From positions 1-42,801 of the forward strand of contig PLNF01000095.1 of assembly GCA_003141715.1 (NCBI GenBank): 42,801 nucleotides of DNA, written 5' to 3'. Each line of letters opens with the position of its first letter. Within the stretch, counting starts at the first letter, position 1. This DNA is from Bacteroidales bacterium (GTDB lineage: Bacteria > Bacteroidota > Bacteroidia > Bacteroidales > VadinHA17). A program made the position numbers and the translations under genes. Below the pieces are notes generated by a model. The model made no database searches, was not told the DNA's origin, and saw nothing but the letters and a program-made list of their open reading frames with translations. Shown here piece after piece: positions 1-9,698 of this stretch.

Positions 1-22
1 GTCTGAGGAAGGGGAGTATTAA

Positions 23-1345
23 AGTTTTGCTAATTATGCCTTAATAACACCATCTGTTGCAAGAACCATTTCTCAGAATCTGGATGCAAATGTCTTTATT
101 TTTGGTAATATAAATCAAGCATGGGGAAAAATACGTATAAGTGCACAACTGATTGATTCAAAGACAGAAGAGGTCTTTAAATCTTTTCAGCTAGACGGAG
201 AGATTAAAAAGATTCTGGAGATCACTGACTCATTATCGACAATGATAAAGAATTATCTTATTATTTCTTCTTTAAAAAAAGAAATTTCTGCTGAATTTCA
301 AACTATCATGCCAAACTCAGTCGAAGCATATAAGTCTTTTATTCTTGGATATAAGGCATATTTTAAGGGTGATAATTTATCAGCCATTAAATTGTTTTCT
401 CAATCCTTAAAAATCGACTCCAATTTTGTCTATGCATATTTTTGGCTTTCATTGTCATTTGCAAACCAGGGGCTATTTGACCAGACAGAAAAATGGTGCC
501 TGAAAGTTTATGGAAAAAGAGAGCAGTTACCATTCGAGTTGAAAATATGGGCAAACTGGATATATGCCAGGTACCATGAAAAATCAATATATGAGGAGAT
601 AAAATATGCAAAGCAGCTTCTGGAAATTAATGACAGGATTCCGCTCACTCACTGGACAGTTGGGTCTGCTTATTATGAATTGCATCAATATAATAATGCA
701 ATCCCTGAATTGGAAAAAACACTTGAAATATATAAAAGCTGGAATACAAAACCCCTGAACAGCAATTTTTATGAAACGCTCATAATTGCTTATCATGAAA
801 CCGGAAGATACAAGGAAGAAAAAGAGCTTCTTAAAAAAGCGACAGAGGATTTTCCTGATGATTTGGGATTATTCAGAAGGCAGATTATTCTCTCATTTAC
901 TGAAGGAGATTCAGTGGCAGCAAATCAAAATATTAATAAATATATTTCTTTAAGTAAAGACAATTCAGGATCAGATATAGAAATAACAAATAATCTGGCT
1001 GAAATTTTTTATTCAGCCGGCATCCTTGATAAAGCAGAAACAAATTATAGGAAAGCCCTCTCAATGCAACCCGATAATCCTGTCAGGTTGAATAATCTTG
1101 CATATTTTCTTATTGATAAAGACAGAAACCCTGCTGAAGGTCTTGAAATTGTCGATAAAGCTTTAAAATTAAGTCCCGACAATTATTTATTTATTGATAC
1201 TAAAGGGTGGGGATTATTTAAGAGTGGCAATTATGAAGAAGCATTGAAACTACTTAAAAAAAGTGATAGTTTAAAACCTATCTATAATCACGGGTTAGAT
1301 TTCCACCTCCAGGAAGTAAAAAAGGCTATTGCCAGACAAAAATAG
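23..1345 (+). CDS. TPR-repeat protein, 5' part missing or disrupted
   Basis: The first ATG is at 242, but the same frame is open from 23 and encodes a conserved-looking stretch (ITPSVARTISQNLDANVF, then FGNINQAWGKIRISAQLIDS). This resembles the TolB-like/cyclase-associated segment that precedes TPR repeats in many Bacteroidota regulators, so the ATG at 242 is probably internal. Downstream, helical TPR units run from about residue 28 after that ATG to the end; examples are the AYKSFILGYKAYFKGD and ETNYRKALSMQPDNP units. Upstream of 23 the frame holds a TAA at 20-22 and then reads on to the window edge, so the gene carries a nonsense mutation, a frameshift or a read error. No signal peptide or DNA-binding domain lies inside the window. 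TPR proteins of this type usually scaffold protein contacts; the actual role is unknown. Confidence 0.75.
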   Translation, partial: SFANYALITPSVARTISQNLDANVFIFGNINQAWGKIRISAQLIDSKTEEVFKSFQLDGEIKKILEITDSLSTMIKNYLIISSLKKEISAEFQTIMPNSVEAYKSFILGYKAYFKGDNLSAIKLFSQSLKIDSNFVYAYFWLSLSFANQGLFDQTEKWCLKVYGKREQLPFELKIWANWIYARYHEKSIYEEIKYAKQLLEINDRIPLTHWTVGSAYYELHQYNNAIPELEKTLEIYKSWNTKPLNSNFYETLIIAYHETGRYKEEKELLKKATEDFPDDLGLFRRQIILSFTEGDSVAANQNINKYISLSKDNSGSDIEITNNLAEIFYSAGILDKAETNYRKALSMQPDNPVRLNNLAYFLIDKDRNPAEGLEIVDKALKLSPDNYLFIDTKGWGLFKSGNYEEALKLLKKSDSLKPIYNHGLDFHLQEVKKAIARQK

Positions 1346-1459
1346 CACCGAACTATAATAGTTAAATTTATGCGATCTGCATATCTTGACAGAAGTGATG
1401 GAATGAATTATGCTGACCTGATTAGTCTGAAATGGACTAATTCAGGAATTGTTATTTGA
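1346..1459 (+). pseudogene. possible tyrosine recombinase relic
   Basis: A short frame between stops reads HRTIIVKFMRSAYLDRS followed by DGMNYADLISLKWTNSG. The GMN-x-x-DL-x-x-LKW pattern is what Bacteroidota tyrosine recombinases show at the start of the catalytic core. The ATG at 1370 would give only 29 codons, and the frame ends inside the 3' end of the convergent gene at 1452-2315. No catalytic Arg/His/Tyr set is present, so it cannot be functional. Chance resemblance is possible because the match is short. Confidence 0.35.
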
Positions 1460-2315
1460 GAGTTTTCAGATAACTTATCCTATCTAAAGAGTTTTTCCCA
1501 ACATCAGATATCAGCCATCCTGAATTCAGTTCATTGCGGTTAAAATCCCTGACCTTTATGCACCAGCCGGGAATGTCAAGGATATGATATATCACCTGCT
1601 CAACATATTCAAATCTTATCAGTTTTGAATTTATGCAATAGAAAAAGACACTTACCGGATCAAACCTGAAGTCCCGTGATGCATAGTATTGAAGATGATC
1701 AGAATCTTCAAGGGCTCTTTTCAGATTAATGAAATCAGTCTCATTGCTGGTTGGGGGGATGAATCTTACATAAGCTGTGTCGGCCTTTAAAAAATTCATG
1801 ATATCTCCCTTCACATCAAGTATTACCCATTTTACCTTATTTTCACCAATTATTTCCTGGCTGAGAAAGATGCTGATTGTTTGAGGGGCATTTTTATAAA
1901 CGATCCTCGACCTTGCTTCAGCAATGATATTTGGCGAATATTTATTTATCTTTCTGCCGCCAGCTAAAACTTCATCAATAAAAGCGGATTTCAGATCAAT
2001 ATAACTCTTTGAGTAAGAATCAACACCGCTTAGAATTCTTTTATCTTTCAGGTCGAAGATGGAATTCAGAAATTTTCCGCGTGGCATTTTTCTTTTGAAA
2101 ACCGAATCGACCTGGTTACCATTGAAATCAGTTTTATAATTGAACCGGTCAAGGAATTCATTGAACTGTTTTATTCGCGCCAAAAATATTTCTTCATTTG
2201 TTTTTTGTGTACTGACAATTTTCTGGCTGAAGCAATTTGAATTAAAAAACAGGAGAAAGGAAATAGACAGGCACGAACCTATCGATCTGTAATATAATGA
2301 AATAAATCTGATCAT
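1452..2315 (-). CDS. secreted hypothetical protein (287 aa)
   Basis: Not recognised as a named family. Residues 1-31 form a signal peptide ending in NSNCFSQ, so the product is exported, most likely to the periplasm. The mature part is a mixed alpha/beta protein: an N-terminal helical stretch (FLARIKQFNEFLDRFNY), then strands such as QTISIFLSQEI and KVKWVILDVKGDIM. Its general layout resembles the NTF2-like halves of the neighbouring barrel proteins, but that is inference. The start codon overlaps the stop of the upstream gene by four bases (ATGA), so the two are probably translationally coupled. It is the last gene of a minus-strand run beginning with the 1533-aa surface protein. Its 3' end overlaps the recombinase-like relic. 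Confidence 0.8.
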   Translation of the reverse strand: MIRFISLYYRSIGSCLSISFLLFFNSNCFSQKIVSTQKTNEEIFLARIKQFNEFLDRFNYKTDFNGNQVDSVFKRKMPRGKFLNSIFDLKDKRILSGVDSYSKSYIDLKSAFIDEVLAGGRKINKYSPNIIAEARSRIVYKNAPQTISIFLSQEIIGENKVKWVILDVKGDIMNFLKADTAYVRFIPPTSNETDFINLKRALEDSDHLQYYASRDFRFDPVSVFFYCINSKLIRFEYVEQVIYHILDIPGWCIKVRDFNRNELNSGWLISDVGKNSLDRISYLKTLK

Positions 2316-2938
2316 AGAATGCCGGGTTTGGTCTCAGTAGCTTTTATATCACCCAGAAAGATTTTCCACCTCTTTTCGTTGAAGAACTTGTCTTCAACCA
2401 GGTCAATGATGATCTCTACATCTTTTTTCGTGACATCTTTATAAACGATATCATCATTACTGAATCCTGTAAACTCCTGGATTATGGTGGCAGTGGAGTA
2501 ATATTTACCGTCAGGGCCTTTTGTAAATTCACTAATATATGCTATATCATAAAATTTTATAACAACCCTGGTAAAAGGCAGTGATTTGAGCCTTGCCAGA
2601 TATTTTTCCATAGGACGGTTTATTTTCTGTATCGACCCGTCAGGCATTATAGTTGATATTTCCATCTGGGCACCGGTGTAAAAGAGCTTTAATGCCTCTT
2701 TTTCGGCCATATTGCGTTTTTCTGCTGGTTCATCTTTATTTCCAAGTGTCACTATGTACTGTTGAAGCTCTTCGATTTTCTGTTTAGTCTGTTCTTTGAA
2801 CAATTCTATATCGGAGGGGCTCAGATTGATCTCGTCTGTAATTTTTGCCTGTTTGCTTGTAACGGCAGTTTTTGTTTGTCCGGATGCCAGCAGGCTTAAC
2901 AATAAAGTAATTATTAGTAGTAATATTTTATTAAACAT
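2312..2938 (-). CDS. secreted protein with NTF2-like-looking domain (208 aa)
   Basis: A signal peptide covers residues 1-21 (MFNKILLLIITLLLSLLASG). The mature protein begins with a helical segment and then follows the pattern LGNKDEPAEKRNMAEKEALKLF. This lines up well by eye with LGDPQEQAEDKEFYKTSFLKLF in the second N-terminal half of the adjacent 640-aa barrel protein. A run of beta strands follows (TRVVIKFYDIAYISEF, KYYSTATIIQEFTG). The shared pattern suggests a common domain, possibly NTF2-like, found in both proteins. The gene sits 23 bases after the barrel gene and overlaps the next gene by four bases, so all are probably one transcript. It may be a periplasmic partner of the barrel protein. 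No enzymatic motif is visible. Confidence 0.82.
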   Translation of the reverse strand: MFNKILLLIITLLLSLLASGQTKTAVTSKQAKITDEINLSPSDIELFKEQTKQKIEELQQYIVTLGNKDEPAEKRNMAEKEALKLFYTGAQMEISTIMPDGSIQKINRPMEKYLARLKSLPFTRVVIKFYDIAYISEFTKGPDGKYYSTATIIQEFTGFSNDDIVYKDVTKKDVEIIIDLVEDKFFNEKRWKIFLGDIKATETKPGIL

Positions 2939-2961
2939 ATCTTAATGTATTTCAGGTAATA

Positions 2962-4884
2962 TTACAATTTATATGCAAAACTAATTTTTAATCCGAAATA
3001 TTTGATTTTTGTAGGTTGGTGAGCATAGGTTTTACCGAAAATATCCACGTATTTTTTCTTATTGCTTAAAATATCGGATAAACCTATAATTATATCCGGG
3101 CCAATATTTATTGAAGAATAGTAACCCATTGGAATATTAACGCCTATTGAACTGTATAAAGCCATGCTAAAGCCTTTCAGGTTGATCTTACCGTTTTCAG
3201 AAATATTTTCTCTGTTGTAAAAACCAATTTCCGGAAAGTCAAGAGTATCTGTTACAGCAGGGTGGAAAGGAAAATAACCTGATGTTTTATAATTTCCTGA
3301 AATTGAATATGATGTCCTGACAGGAATAGATATTTTAACTCCTCCTTCGGCATAAAATCCAAATTTGCCTGGTTTCCCGCTGGTGTAATTTATTAATATC
3401 GGGAGAGTTAAAAAGTTGATTGTAACCAGGGAATCATAATTTGCTGCAATCATCTTATAGTATAAATTCCCATTGATATCAGCGTTAAAAACATTATTTT
3501 CGAAATTGCCGGTCAGATTGAATTTAGTTGAGTACTTACTGAACTCTATTCCGCTTTTTAAAGCAATATTATCGGTGAAATAGTAACTCACTCCTAGTGC
3601 AATCAGATAACCATAGAGAGGAGAAACATTCCATGAATGCATATTTACTGTGTCCGAAAGTGATGTTATATCTTTGGAGTTTATCTGTGTTTGGCCGAAT
3701 GAACCAGTCACTGATATTCCAATTCCCTTGCGGGTAACGGGTTTTATTACTAATTCTGGTTTTTGTACCGTTGTATTTCCGGGAGTTGTCTCATAAAAAT
3801 TTACAGATGAAATATCTACACTGTTTATAACAAAACCTGTGTATGTTTTTCCGGATGAATTAAAGGATATTTTAAAAATAAGCGGGAACATTTTACGAAA
3901 CACATCCTTACCTTTAAAACTTCCTGAGAAGAACTTATCTGCATATACATAGGTGGAATAACTACCTTCCCCGGCCTTGATTATGTTGCCATATTTTGCA
4001 GAGTCGGTATTAATGGAAATGTTTTTTATACCGATGGGGTAGTTTGTTGTGAAACCGGAGATATAGTCTGAAACAGAGATAAGACTAGTCTGAGGTTCAG
4101 GATTTATATCATTAAATAATCTGACCTCACCACTCTGGAACAGTTTTAAAAAACTGGTTTTATAGAATTCTTTATCTTCGGCCTGTTCCTGCGGGTCTCC
4201 GATTAATGATAGAAAATTAGTATAGTCCTTAAGCAAAGTTTTAAGCTCGCTCCGGATCTTTGCAAGATCCTCTGCATTAAAGTCTTCACTCCTAACCTCT
4301 TTTAGTGTCTGGGAATAATCGATTACATAATTTGATAATGCGTTTCTCACACCAACGATTTTGAAGTTGGATAATGATTTGTTTTCCATGCCAAACGCAA
4401 TTCTGAAAGTCAGTTCTTCAACATTTTTATTAAGTGTCTGATTCAAATAGTTCCCATTTATTGTTTTTTTAACCAGAATGTCAATAGAATATACATTTCC
4501 TTCATGGGTCATAATATCACTGACCTTTGCATTTCCCAGGTCGAGCTGAATTGATAACCCATCAGGATACCAAAGAATAATGTTGGAGGAATATGTCTCA
4601 GCCTCATAGAATTCGCTCAGCTTATGGGCAGGATCAAGATCATTGTAGATAAGTACCTGCCTGTTCACAAATAACTCAAGAAAGCTTTCCGCATTGCTTT
4701 TAGCTTTTTCAATATCATTTACGATATATTCTCCTGTTTTATTAATAATAGTCTGATAATTCTCAAGGATTTTAACAGCATTTGTATAAATTATCGCCTT
4801 CTCCTTAACAGAAAACTCAGTTGCCTTCAATTGAGACAATTGAACGAACAGGAGACCAAGAAAAAACAATGATAATCGTTTCAT
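2962..4884 (-). CDS. outer-membrane beta-barrel protein with duplicated N-terminal domain (640 aa)
   Basis: A signal peptide covers residues 1-22. Residues about 24-190 and 197-355 look like two copies of one domain: both contain a helical lead, an FLELF/FLKLF motif, ND(L/I)(D/N)P, a YP-x-G strand and a closing strand ending in VGVRN or INSVD. From about residue 383 (VTRKGIGISVTGS) alternating amphipathic strands with Gly/aromatic turns extend to the C-terminus (YFGLKISFAYKL), as in Bacteroidota outer-membrane beta-barrels. The 634-aa protein at 16481-18385 is a clear full-length paralog. The gene follows the 1533-aa T9SS cargo by 12 bases, which suggests a cargo-specific anchor or translocation helper. 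It does not look like the PorP/SprF family. The exact role is unknown. Confidence 0.85.
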   Translation of the reverse strand: MKRLSLFFLGLLFVQLSQLKATEFSVKEKAIIYTNAVKILENYQTIINKTGEYIVNDIEKAKSNAESFLELFVNRQVLIYNDLDPAHKLSEFYEAETYSSNIILWYPDGLSIQLDLGNAKVSDIMTHEGNVYSIDILVKKTINGNYLNQTLNKNVEELTFRIAFGMENKSLSNFKIVGVRNALSNYVIDYSQTLKEVRSEDFNAEDLAKIRSELKTLLKDYTNFLSLIGDPQEQAEDKEFYKTSFLKLFQSGEVRLFNDINPEPQTSLISVSDYISGFTTNYPIGIKNISINTDSAKYGNIIKAGEGSYSTYVYADKFFSGSFKGKDVFRKMFPLIFKISFNSSGKTYTGFVINSVDISSVNFYETTPGNTTVQKPELVIKPVTRKGIGISVTGSFGQTQINSKDITSLSDTVNMHSWNVSPLYGYLIALGVSYYFTDNIALKSGIEFSKYSTKFNLTGNFENNVFNADINGNLYYKMIAANYDSLVTINFLTLPILINYTSGKPGKFGFYAEGGVKISIPVRTSYSISGNYKTSGYFPFHPAVTDTLDFPEIGFYNRENISENGKINLKGFSMALYSSIGVNIPMGYYSSINIGPDIIIGLSDILSNKKKYVDIFGKTYAHQPTKIKYFGLKISFAYKL

Positions 4885-4896
4885 AATATTGTTTTG

Positions 4897-7800
4897 TCAT
4901 TCAATAATAATCTTTTTATTTGAGGTTAGCCCATTAATTTGCAGGTAAATAAAATAGATCCCTTTTGATTGTTTGCTGAGGTCAATCTGATTCCGGAAAT
5001 GCTCAGTCGTCTTCTCAAACTTATGATTGAGCACCTGTTTTCCTTCCTGGGTCATTACCAATATCATTAACTCTCCGAATTTCTGGTTTTCCATCTCAAT
5101 AGTAAATATCCCTGAAGTGGGATTGGGGTATATCTTCAGACCGGAAAACGGATCGATATCCTCAATTCCTGTAATCCCGGTTGGGATCGTTATAACATCG
5201 CTTGCAGTATAGCACCCCTTTGCATTTCCAATACTTACATAATAATTCCCGAGATTCTGGTTAGCCACATAGAGATATTTATCAGCTCCGGGAATCAGAT
5301 TCCCATTATAATACCATTTGTAATGCGACGCGTTGACAATACTGCATGCAAGGTACCAGACAATCGGTCCCTGGGAATAAATTGATGGTTTTGCAGGAGC
5401 ATCATTATAAATTATGGATTGCACGGCAGATTCTGTTTTGCATCCCGACAGGCTTACTTCAACAATATAATCACCTGCAGGGAGAATTCCGGAGTAACTG
5501 CTTCCGGTGGCATCGCTGATTGGGGTCCCGTTACGTTTCCATTGATAATTATATTCAGTCACCGGCTGATCAACACTGAGAATGATCTGGTTTTCGCCGG
5601 GGCACTTTCCTTCCTGGTAATTTTCAGGCACAATCACAGGAGTGGCCGGCATATCAAGCTTAGTGACCAGCACTTGCGAAGAAGTGTCCGTGCATGAACC
5701 CCTGGTATTTGTCACTTCAACTGAATAATTCCCTGTCAGTTTTGCAGTATAATTGTTTGCTATTGCATTAGTTATGCCTGTACCGTCAAGCATCCATACA
5801 TAAGAATACTGAGGATTGCTGCCAACCGACAGAGTTACGCTGTCCCCGTCGCAGAATGACAAGTGGGTATTAGCTGTAATTACTGCAACCGGATATGCAC
5901 CGACAGAGACAGTTTTTATTATGGAATCAGCACATCCGTTAGTGGCAATAGCTTTAAGTTTAACTATATAATCTCCTGCATTTATATATCCATGATAGTC
6001 AGGATTCTGTGCCGTGGAAAATAATCCATCTCCAAATTCCCATCTCCAATCTGAAATATTTAGATCATGGATATTTGTCATGTTCAAAAAGGCTGTGACA
6101 GTTCCCTGACAAGCAACATTTGCTGAAAAATCATTTTCTGGCGTATCCCGAACTATTACATCATGTGAAATTTTTACGGTATCATTTAGGATAGAAATTG
6201 CTGTCAAAGTGATCTTAAATGTATCGGCATATGTATAAGTATGTGATGGTGCAGATTCTGTCGCAAAGGTTTTATCGCCAAAATCCCAAATATAAGATGC
6301 TATTGGATCAGTAGATAAAGTCAGATTCGTAAAGTCAGTTGTATTTCCCAGACATACTGAATTAAATTTGAATTCAGGACTGATTGTTGTAACAACAAAG
6401 GAATCTATTGGGGCCCATGGGCCTCCGCAATATGCCTGATCGATAGCTTGTGCAGACCAATAATACTTGCCCACCGGAAGATTTTTGAGGATCCAGGACT
6501 TATTATATTGTACATTCCCCATCTGGACTATTTTTCTAAAACCTGTATTGATATCTGAATAACAAGGCATAATATCCTGCTTCCATGGTTTGGTGCCAAC
6601 AATAATATTGTAGGTTAATGAAGATGAAGGAGTATGATCATCTGTAGCATCGTTCCATGACAGGAGTACATTTAAGCCAGACATTTTAGACTTTAATGAA
6701 GCTGGAGCAGAAGGAGCCACGTTTTTATTAGCATATTGATTAGTGAAAACATATGGACTTTGAAAATAATATCTAGCAAAATAATAGCCTAAGCCTAAAA
6801 TATCAATATCGTGGTCATTGTCAACATCAGATAGCGCAATCGTTTTTAATGTACAGCCTTCATAGGGCAAGTCTACAGCTATAAATCGATTTCCCTGATC
6901 ATTTTCAAATAACTGAATTACATTATTGTTTTGATCGAAAAAGAGTATGTCCAAGTACCCGTCATTATTAAAATCAGCCCAGAAAACCTCAGTCCCAGGA
7001 TAAGTTGAAAGATACGTGCCGGTAAAAACCAACTTGCCACTGTCGTTTCTGAATACTTTGTTTCCTGCAATTAAATCGGGATATCCATCATTGTTATAAT
7101 CACCCCAGGCAGCACATGTGCCTGAATTATCAAGGTATTGATAAAAAGTATATACACCATTATCATTTCTAAATAATGAATCACCAATCAGGACATCATA
7201 ATCCATATCAAGATCTATATCTGCATAGGATATTGCACCAGTTTTTGGTAGAAGCGCCTGGGTTCTAATAATTGTATCAGTTGTATTGATTCTTAGCTTT
7301 TTATAGATGTGGCCATTATTGACTATATCCTCCCTTCCATCATTATCAAAATCGAAACATGCCAATGGTCCTGAAATTTCAGAAGGTAATGCTTTATTTA
7401 AATAGAATATAGGATTTATTACACCCTGAAATGATGGATTGGTAACAGAACCTAATATTAGAAGGTCAACTGTTCCGTCCTGATTATAATCTATAGGTTT
7501 GGCATTATAAATAGAGCCTGTGAAGGGGCCGGCTTCGGTACCACCAATAATGAGATGAACTGGAAATTGTCCGGGTCCAGAAACCGTCTCGAAATAATCG
7601 TATACTGCATCAAGTTTGCCATCATTATTTGCATCATATGACTCAAAAAAGACATTTTGATTTATTGCCGCATACCCGTTACAAGTATTAAAACCTGTGA
7701 AGCTAAATCTCTGAAAATCTATTGTCCCCGTTTTAAATGTGGAGCCTGCAAAACAATTATCAATAGCCTGCACACCAAAATAATAGCTTCCTAATGGTAT

Positions 7801-9498
7801 ATTTTTAATTCTCCAGGAATGATTTTGCCCTGCATTTCCCTCATCAATAATATACCTGAATCCATCTGCCTGATTTGAATTCGGAGATATAATATCGCAA
7901 CCACCGGGTGTAGTAGATAAAAATAGGTTGTAGGTAAGTGCATTTGAAGGTGTTCTATCATCAATTGAAGAATCCCATGAAATAACCAAATCGCCATTTT
8001 CATATTTAGCTGAAACAGTTTGTGGTGGAGCAGGTGGGCTATTCTTCTGAAGGCCTTGATTAATAAAAACGCTATTCAAATTTGCTATATCAATTTTTCC
8101 ATCTTTGTCATAATCAATGAAATATGGATTACTTCCAAAGAAGTTATATTCTGTTTTTTGAAAAGTTCCATTTTTATTTTCATATAAAACTCCACCATGC
8201 AGTAAATCTAAATCTCCATCATTGTCATAATCTCCAAAACTGTTTTTTCCAGCCGGATTATCTATTCTTTGACTTAAATGAAATGATCCCGAGTCGTTTA
8301 TATAAACAACATTACCAATTATAAAATCAGTAAAACCATCCATGTTAAAATCACCAACTGCAACATCTCCACTATCTGGAAGCTGAATAAATTCGGAAAG
8401 CACGCCATTAATATTTTTATAAATTTTATTCCCGATAATAGCATCAAAATCTCCATCATTGTCTATGTCTATCCAGGCACCGGAAGAATTAGTCGAAGTT
8501 ACAGAGACAACTTCATCAAAATTGAATAATCCATCATTTTTATAAACCTTTGTGACATTACCAAGATTTGCATGCTTGCCATTTATCAATAAATCGTATT
8601 TTCCATCGTTATCAAAATCTTTCCAGTCTTGCTTAGTTGCATTGAAAGCAACTATTGAAGGAGTTTTCTGAATAAAGTTTCCATTCTTATAGATAGAAAG
8701 CTGCGTCATATTATTGGAAGACATGGGATCATAACCGCTGCATAAAGCCTCCAGGTAGCCATCATTATTCATATCAATCCATCCTGAACCAGTAATAATC
8801 TGGTTTGAACTTACATTTAATTGATTAGGATAGACAAATAGATTATTAGCAGTTTTATAATAATACTGATCATACCCGCTCATAAATAGCTCATATGTAT
8901 CATCCCTGTTATAATCTAACCAATTAGAAGAAGTTGAAAATTGACCAGCATTCTGAAATGTTATGATGCTATTTGATTTAAAAATTGGTCGTTTTATATA
9001 AACAGTATAATCTTCAGTTTCTCCATAGGCAAATGTATTGCAGGGATCTACTTTAGTATTATAAATACAACGTACTCGCAACCTGGTTTTTACTGAACCT
9101 AATGCTGCAGGAATAGTAAAACTTATTGAATTTATTTGTGAAGCCGCAGTAGATTTAAATTTTCCTATCAGTTCACCGGCATCGCTAAAATCATTATCTT
9201 TATTATAGTCAATCCAAACTGCAAAAGAATCCACGGCATAAGTTCCATTAGTAATTGAAATAGCATAACTATTGCCTACAATTAAAGTCGTGCTTAAGTA
9301 GGTATAATCGCTAAAGAAATTTGGCGCCGGAGCCTTCCCTGTTGAATTGTTAATGCTATCGAGCTTAACCAAGGCAATATAATCGCCATATGTATTGCCA
9401 GATGCATAAGTTGGGATACAATAAGTTTGTCCAAACAAAACTGATTTCTCTGCGAGTAATACTGTGCATAAAATGAAAATTAACAACTTGTTTTTCAT
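4897..9498 (-). CDS. T9SS-secreted GEVED/FG-GAP double-propeller surface protein (1533 aa)
   Basis: A signal peptide (residues 1-23) and a C-terminal T9SS type A sorting domain (about 1450-1533, starting LKIYPNPTSGIFTIEM) mark it as exported through T9SS and attached to or released from the cell surface. Order of domains: GEVED-like domain (about 25-168, ending GETEDYTVYI); FG-GAP/VCBS array of seven repeats (174-486); Fn3 (490-594); second array of seven (595-923); Fn3 (928-1035); two PKD domains (1040-1195; WDFGD and WEFGD); two Ig-like domains (to about 1370); sorting domain. The FG-GAP repeats carry DxDxDG-type Ca2+-binding loops, many of them degenerate. Repeats here are more diverged than in the other two giants. 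The last 0.94 kb of the coding region is almost identical to that of the 2198-aa gene. Probable role: adhesion or glycan binding; no catalytic domain was seen. Confidence 0.92.
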   Translation of the reverse strand: MKNKLLIFILCTVLLAEKSVLFGQTYCIPTYASGNTYGDYIALVKLDSINNSTGKAPAPNFFSDYTYLSTTLIVGNSYAISITNGTYAVDSFAVWIDYNKDNDFSDAGELIGKFKSTAASQINSISFTIPAALGSVKTRLRVRCIYNTKVDPCNTFAYGETEDYTVYIKRPIFKSNSIITFQNAGQFSTSSNWLDYNRDDTYELFMSGYDQYYYKTANNLFVYPNQLNVSSNQIITGSGWIDMNNDGYLEALCSGYDPMSSNNMTQLSIYKNGNFIQKTPSIVAFNATKQDWKDFDNDGKYDLLINGKHANLGNVTKVYKNDGLFNFDEVVSVTSTNSSGAWIDIDNDGDFDAIIGNKIYKNINGVLSEFIQLPDSGDVAVGDFNMDGFTDFIIGNVVYINDSGSFHLSQRIDNPAGKNSFGDYDNDGDLDLLHGGVLYENKNGTFQKTEYNFFGSNPYFIDYDKDGKIDIANLNSVFINQGLQKNSPPAPPQTVSAKYENGDLVISWDSSIDDRTPSNALTYNLFLSTTPGGCDIISPNSNQADGFRYIIDEGNAGQNHSWRIKNIPLGSYYFGVQAIDNCFAGSTFKTGTIDFQRFSFTGFNTCNGYAAINQNVFFESYDANNDGKLDAVYDYFETVSGPGQFPVHLIIGGTEAGPFTGSIYNAKPIDYNQDGTVDLLILGSVTNPSFQGVINPIFYLNKALPSEISGPLACFDFDNDGREDIVNNGHIYKKLRINTTDTIIRTQALLPKTGAISYADIDLDMDYDVLIGDSLFRNDNGVYTFYQYLDNSGTCAAWGDYNNDGYPDLIAGNKVFRNDSGKLVFTGTYLSTYPGTEVFWADFNNDGYLDILFFDQNNNVIQLFENDQGNRFIAVDLPYEGCTLKTIALSDVDNDHDIDILGLGYYFARYYFQSPYVFTNQYANKNVAPSAPASLKSKMSGLNVLLSWNDATDDHTPSSSLTYNIIVGTKPWKQDIMPCYSDINTGFRKIVQMGNVQYNKSWILKNLPVGKYYWSAQAIDQAYCGGPWAPIDSFVVTTISPEFKFNSVCLGNTTDFTNLTLSTDPIASYIWDFGDKTFATESAPSHTYTYADTFKITLTAISILNDTVKISHDVIVRDTPENDFSANVACQGTVTAFLNMTNIHDLNISDWRWEFGDGLFSTAQNPDYHGYINAGDYIVKLKAIATNGCADSIIKTVSVGAYPVAVITANTHLSFCDGDSVTLSVGSNPQYSYVWMLDGTGITNAIANNYTAKLTGNYSVEVTNTRGSCTDTSSQVLVTKLDMPATPVIVPENYQEGKCPGENQIILSVDQPVTEYNYQWKRNGTPISDATGSSYSGILPAGDYIVEVSLSGCKTESAVQSIIYNDAPAKPSIYSQGPIVWYLACSIVNASHYKWYYNGNLIPGADKYLYVANQNLGNYYVSIGNAKGCYTASDVITIPTGITGIEDIDPFSGLKIYPNPTSGIFTIEMENQKFGELMILVMTQEGKQVLNHKFEKTTEHFRNQIDLSKQSKGIYFIYLQINGLTSNKKIIIE
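4980..5920 (-). repeat. near-identical 3' coding segment, copy 1
   Basis: This segment encodes the Ig-like domains and T9SS tail of the 1533-aa protein and is almost identical to 9838-10783. In the 180 bases from 5221 only about five differences are visible. Identity drops sharply past about 5920, inside the second PKD domain. Copy 2 has a 6-base insertion that adds Tyr-Ser. Confidence 0.9.
6730..7715 (-). repeat. FG-GAP array, 7 units (1533-aa gene, second)
   Basis: Seven repeats: SYDANNDG, PIDYNQDG, CFDFDNDG, YADIDLDM, WGDYNNDG, WADFNNDG, LSDVDNDH. Two loops have lost the final Gly. The edges are approximate. Confidence 0.78.
8040..8975 (-). repeat. FG-GAP array, 7 units (1533-aa gene, first)
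   Basis: Seven repeats counted by their Ca2+-loop cores: WLDYNRDD, WIDMNNDG, WKDFDNDG, WIDIDNDG, VGDFNMDG, FGDYDNDG, FIDYDKDG. Units are shorter and more diverged than in the other giants. The edges are approximate. Confidence 0.8.
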
Positions 9499-9698
9499 CT
9501 CTTACGTTTATTTATATACCTAAAAAAAACATACGCCAAACGACTTAGATTTTTGAGGATGAAAAAAATTTTCAATAGTTCCAATATAGTTTTCTAAAAG
9601 TATTATGATAGTAAACGCTTTCATTTCAACTGACGTTAAAAGAAATATCCACAAAATTCAATACTGTCTTCCTTCTTAATCAATTCTATCTATAAGAA

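Noticed and set aside
2962-4884. PorP/SprF identity for the barrel protein
   Set aside because: It has two large N-terminal soluble domains and lacks the look and length (about 300 aa) of that family.
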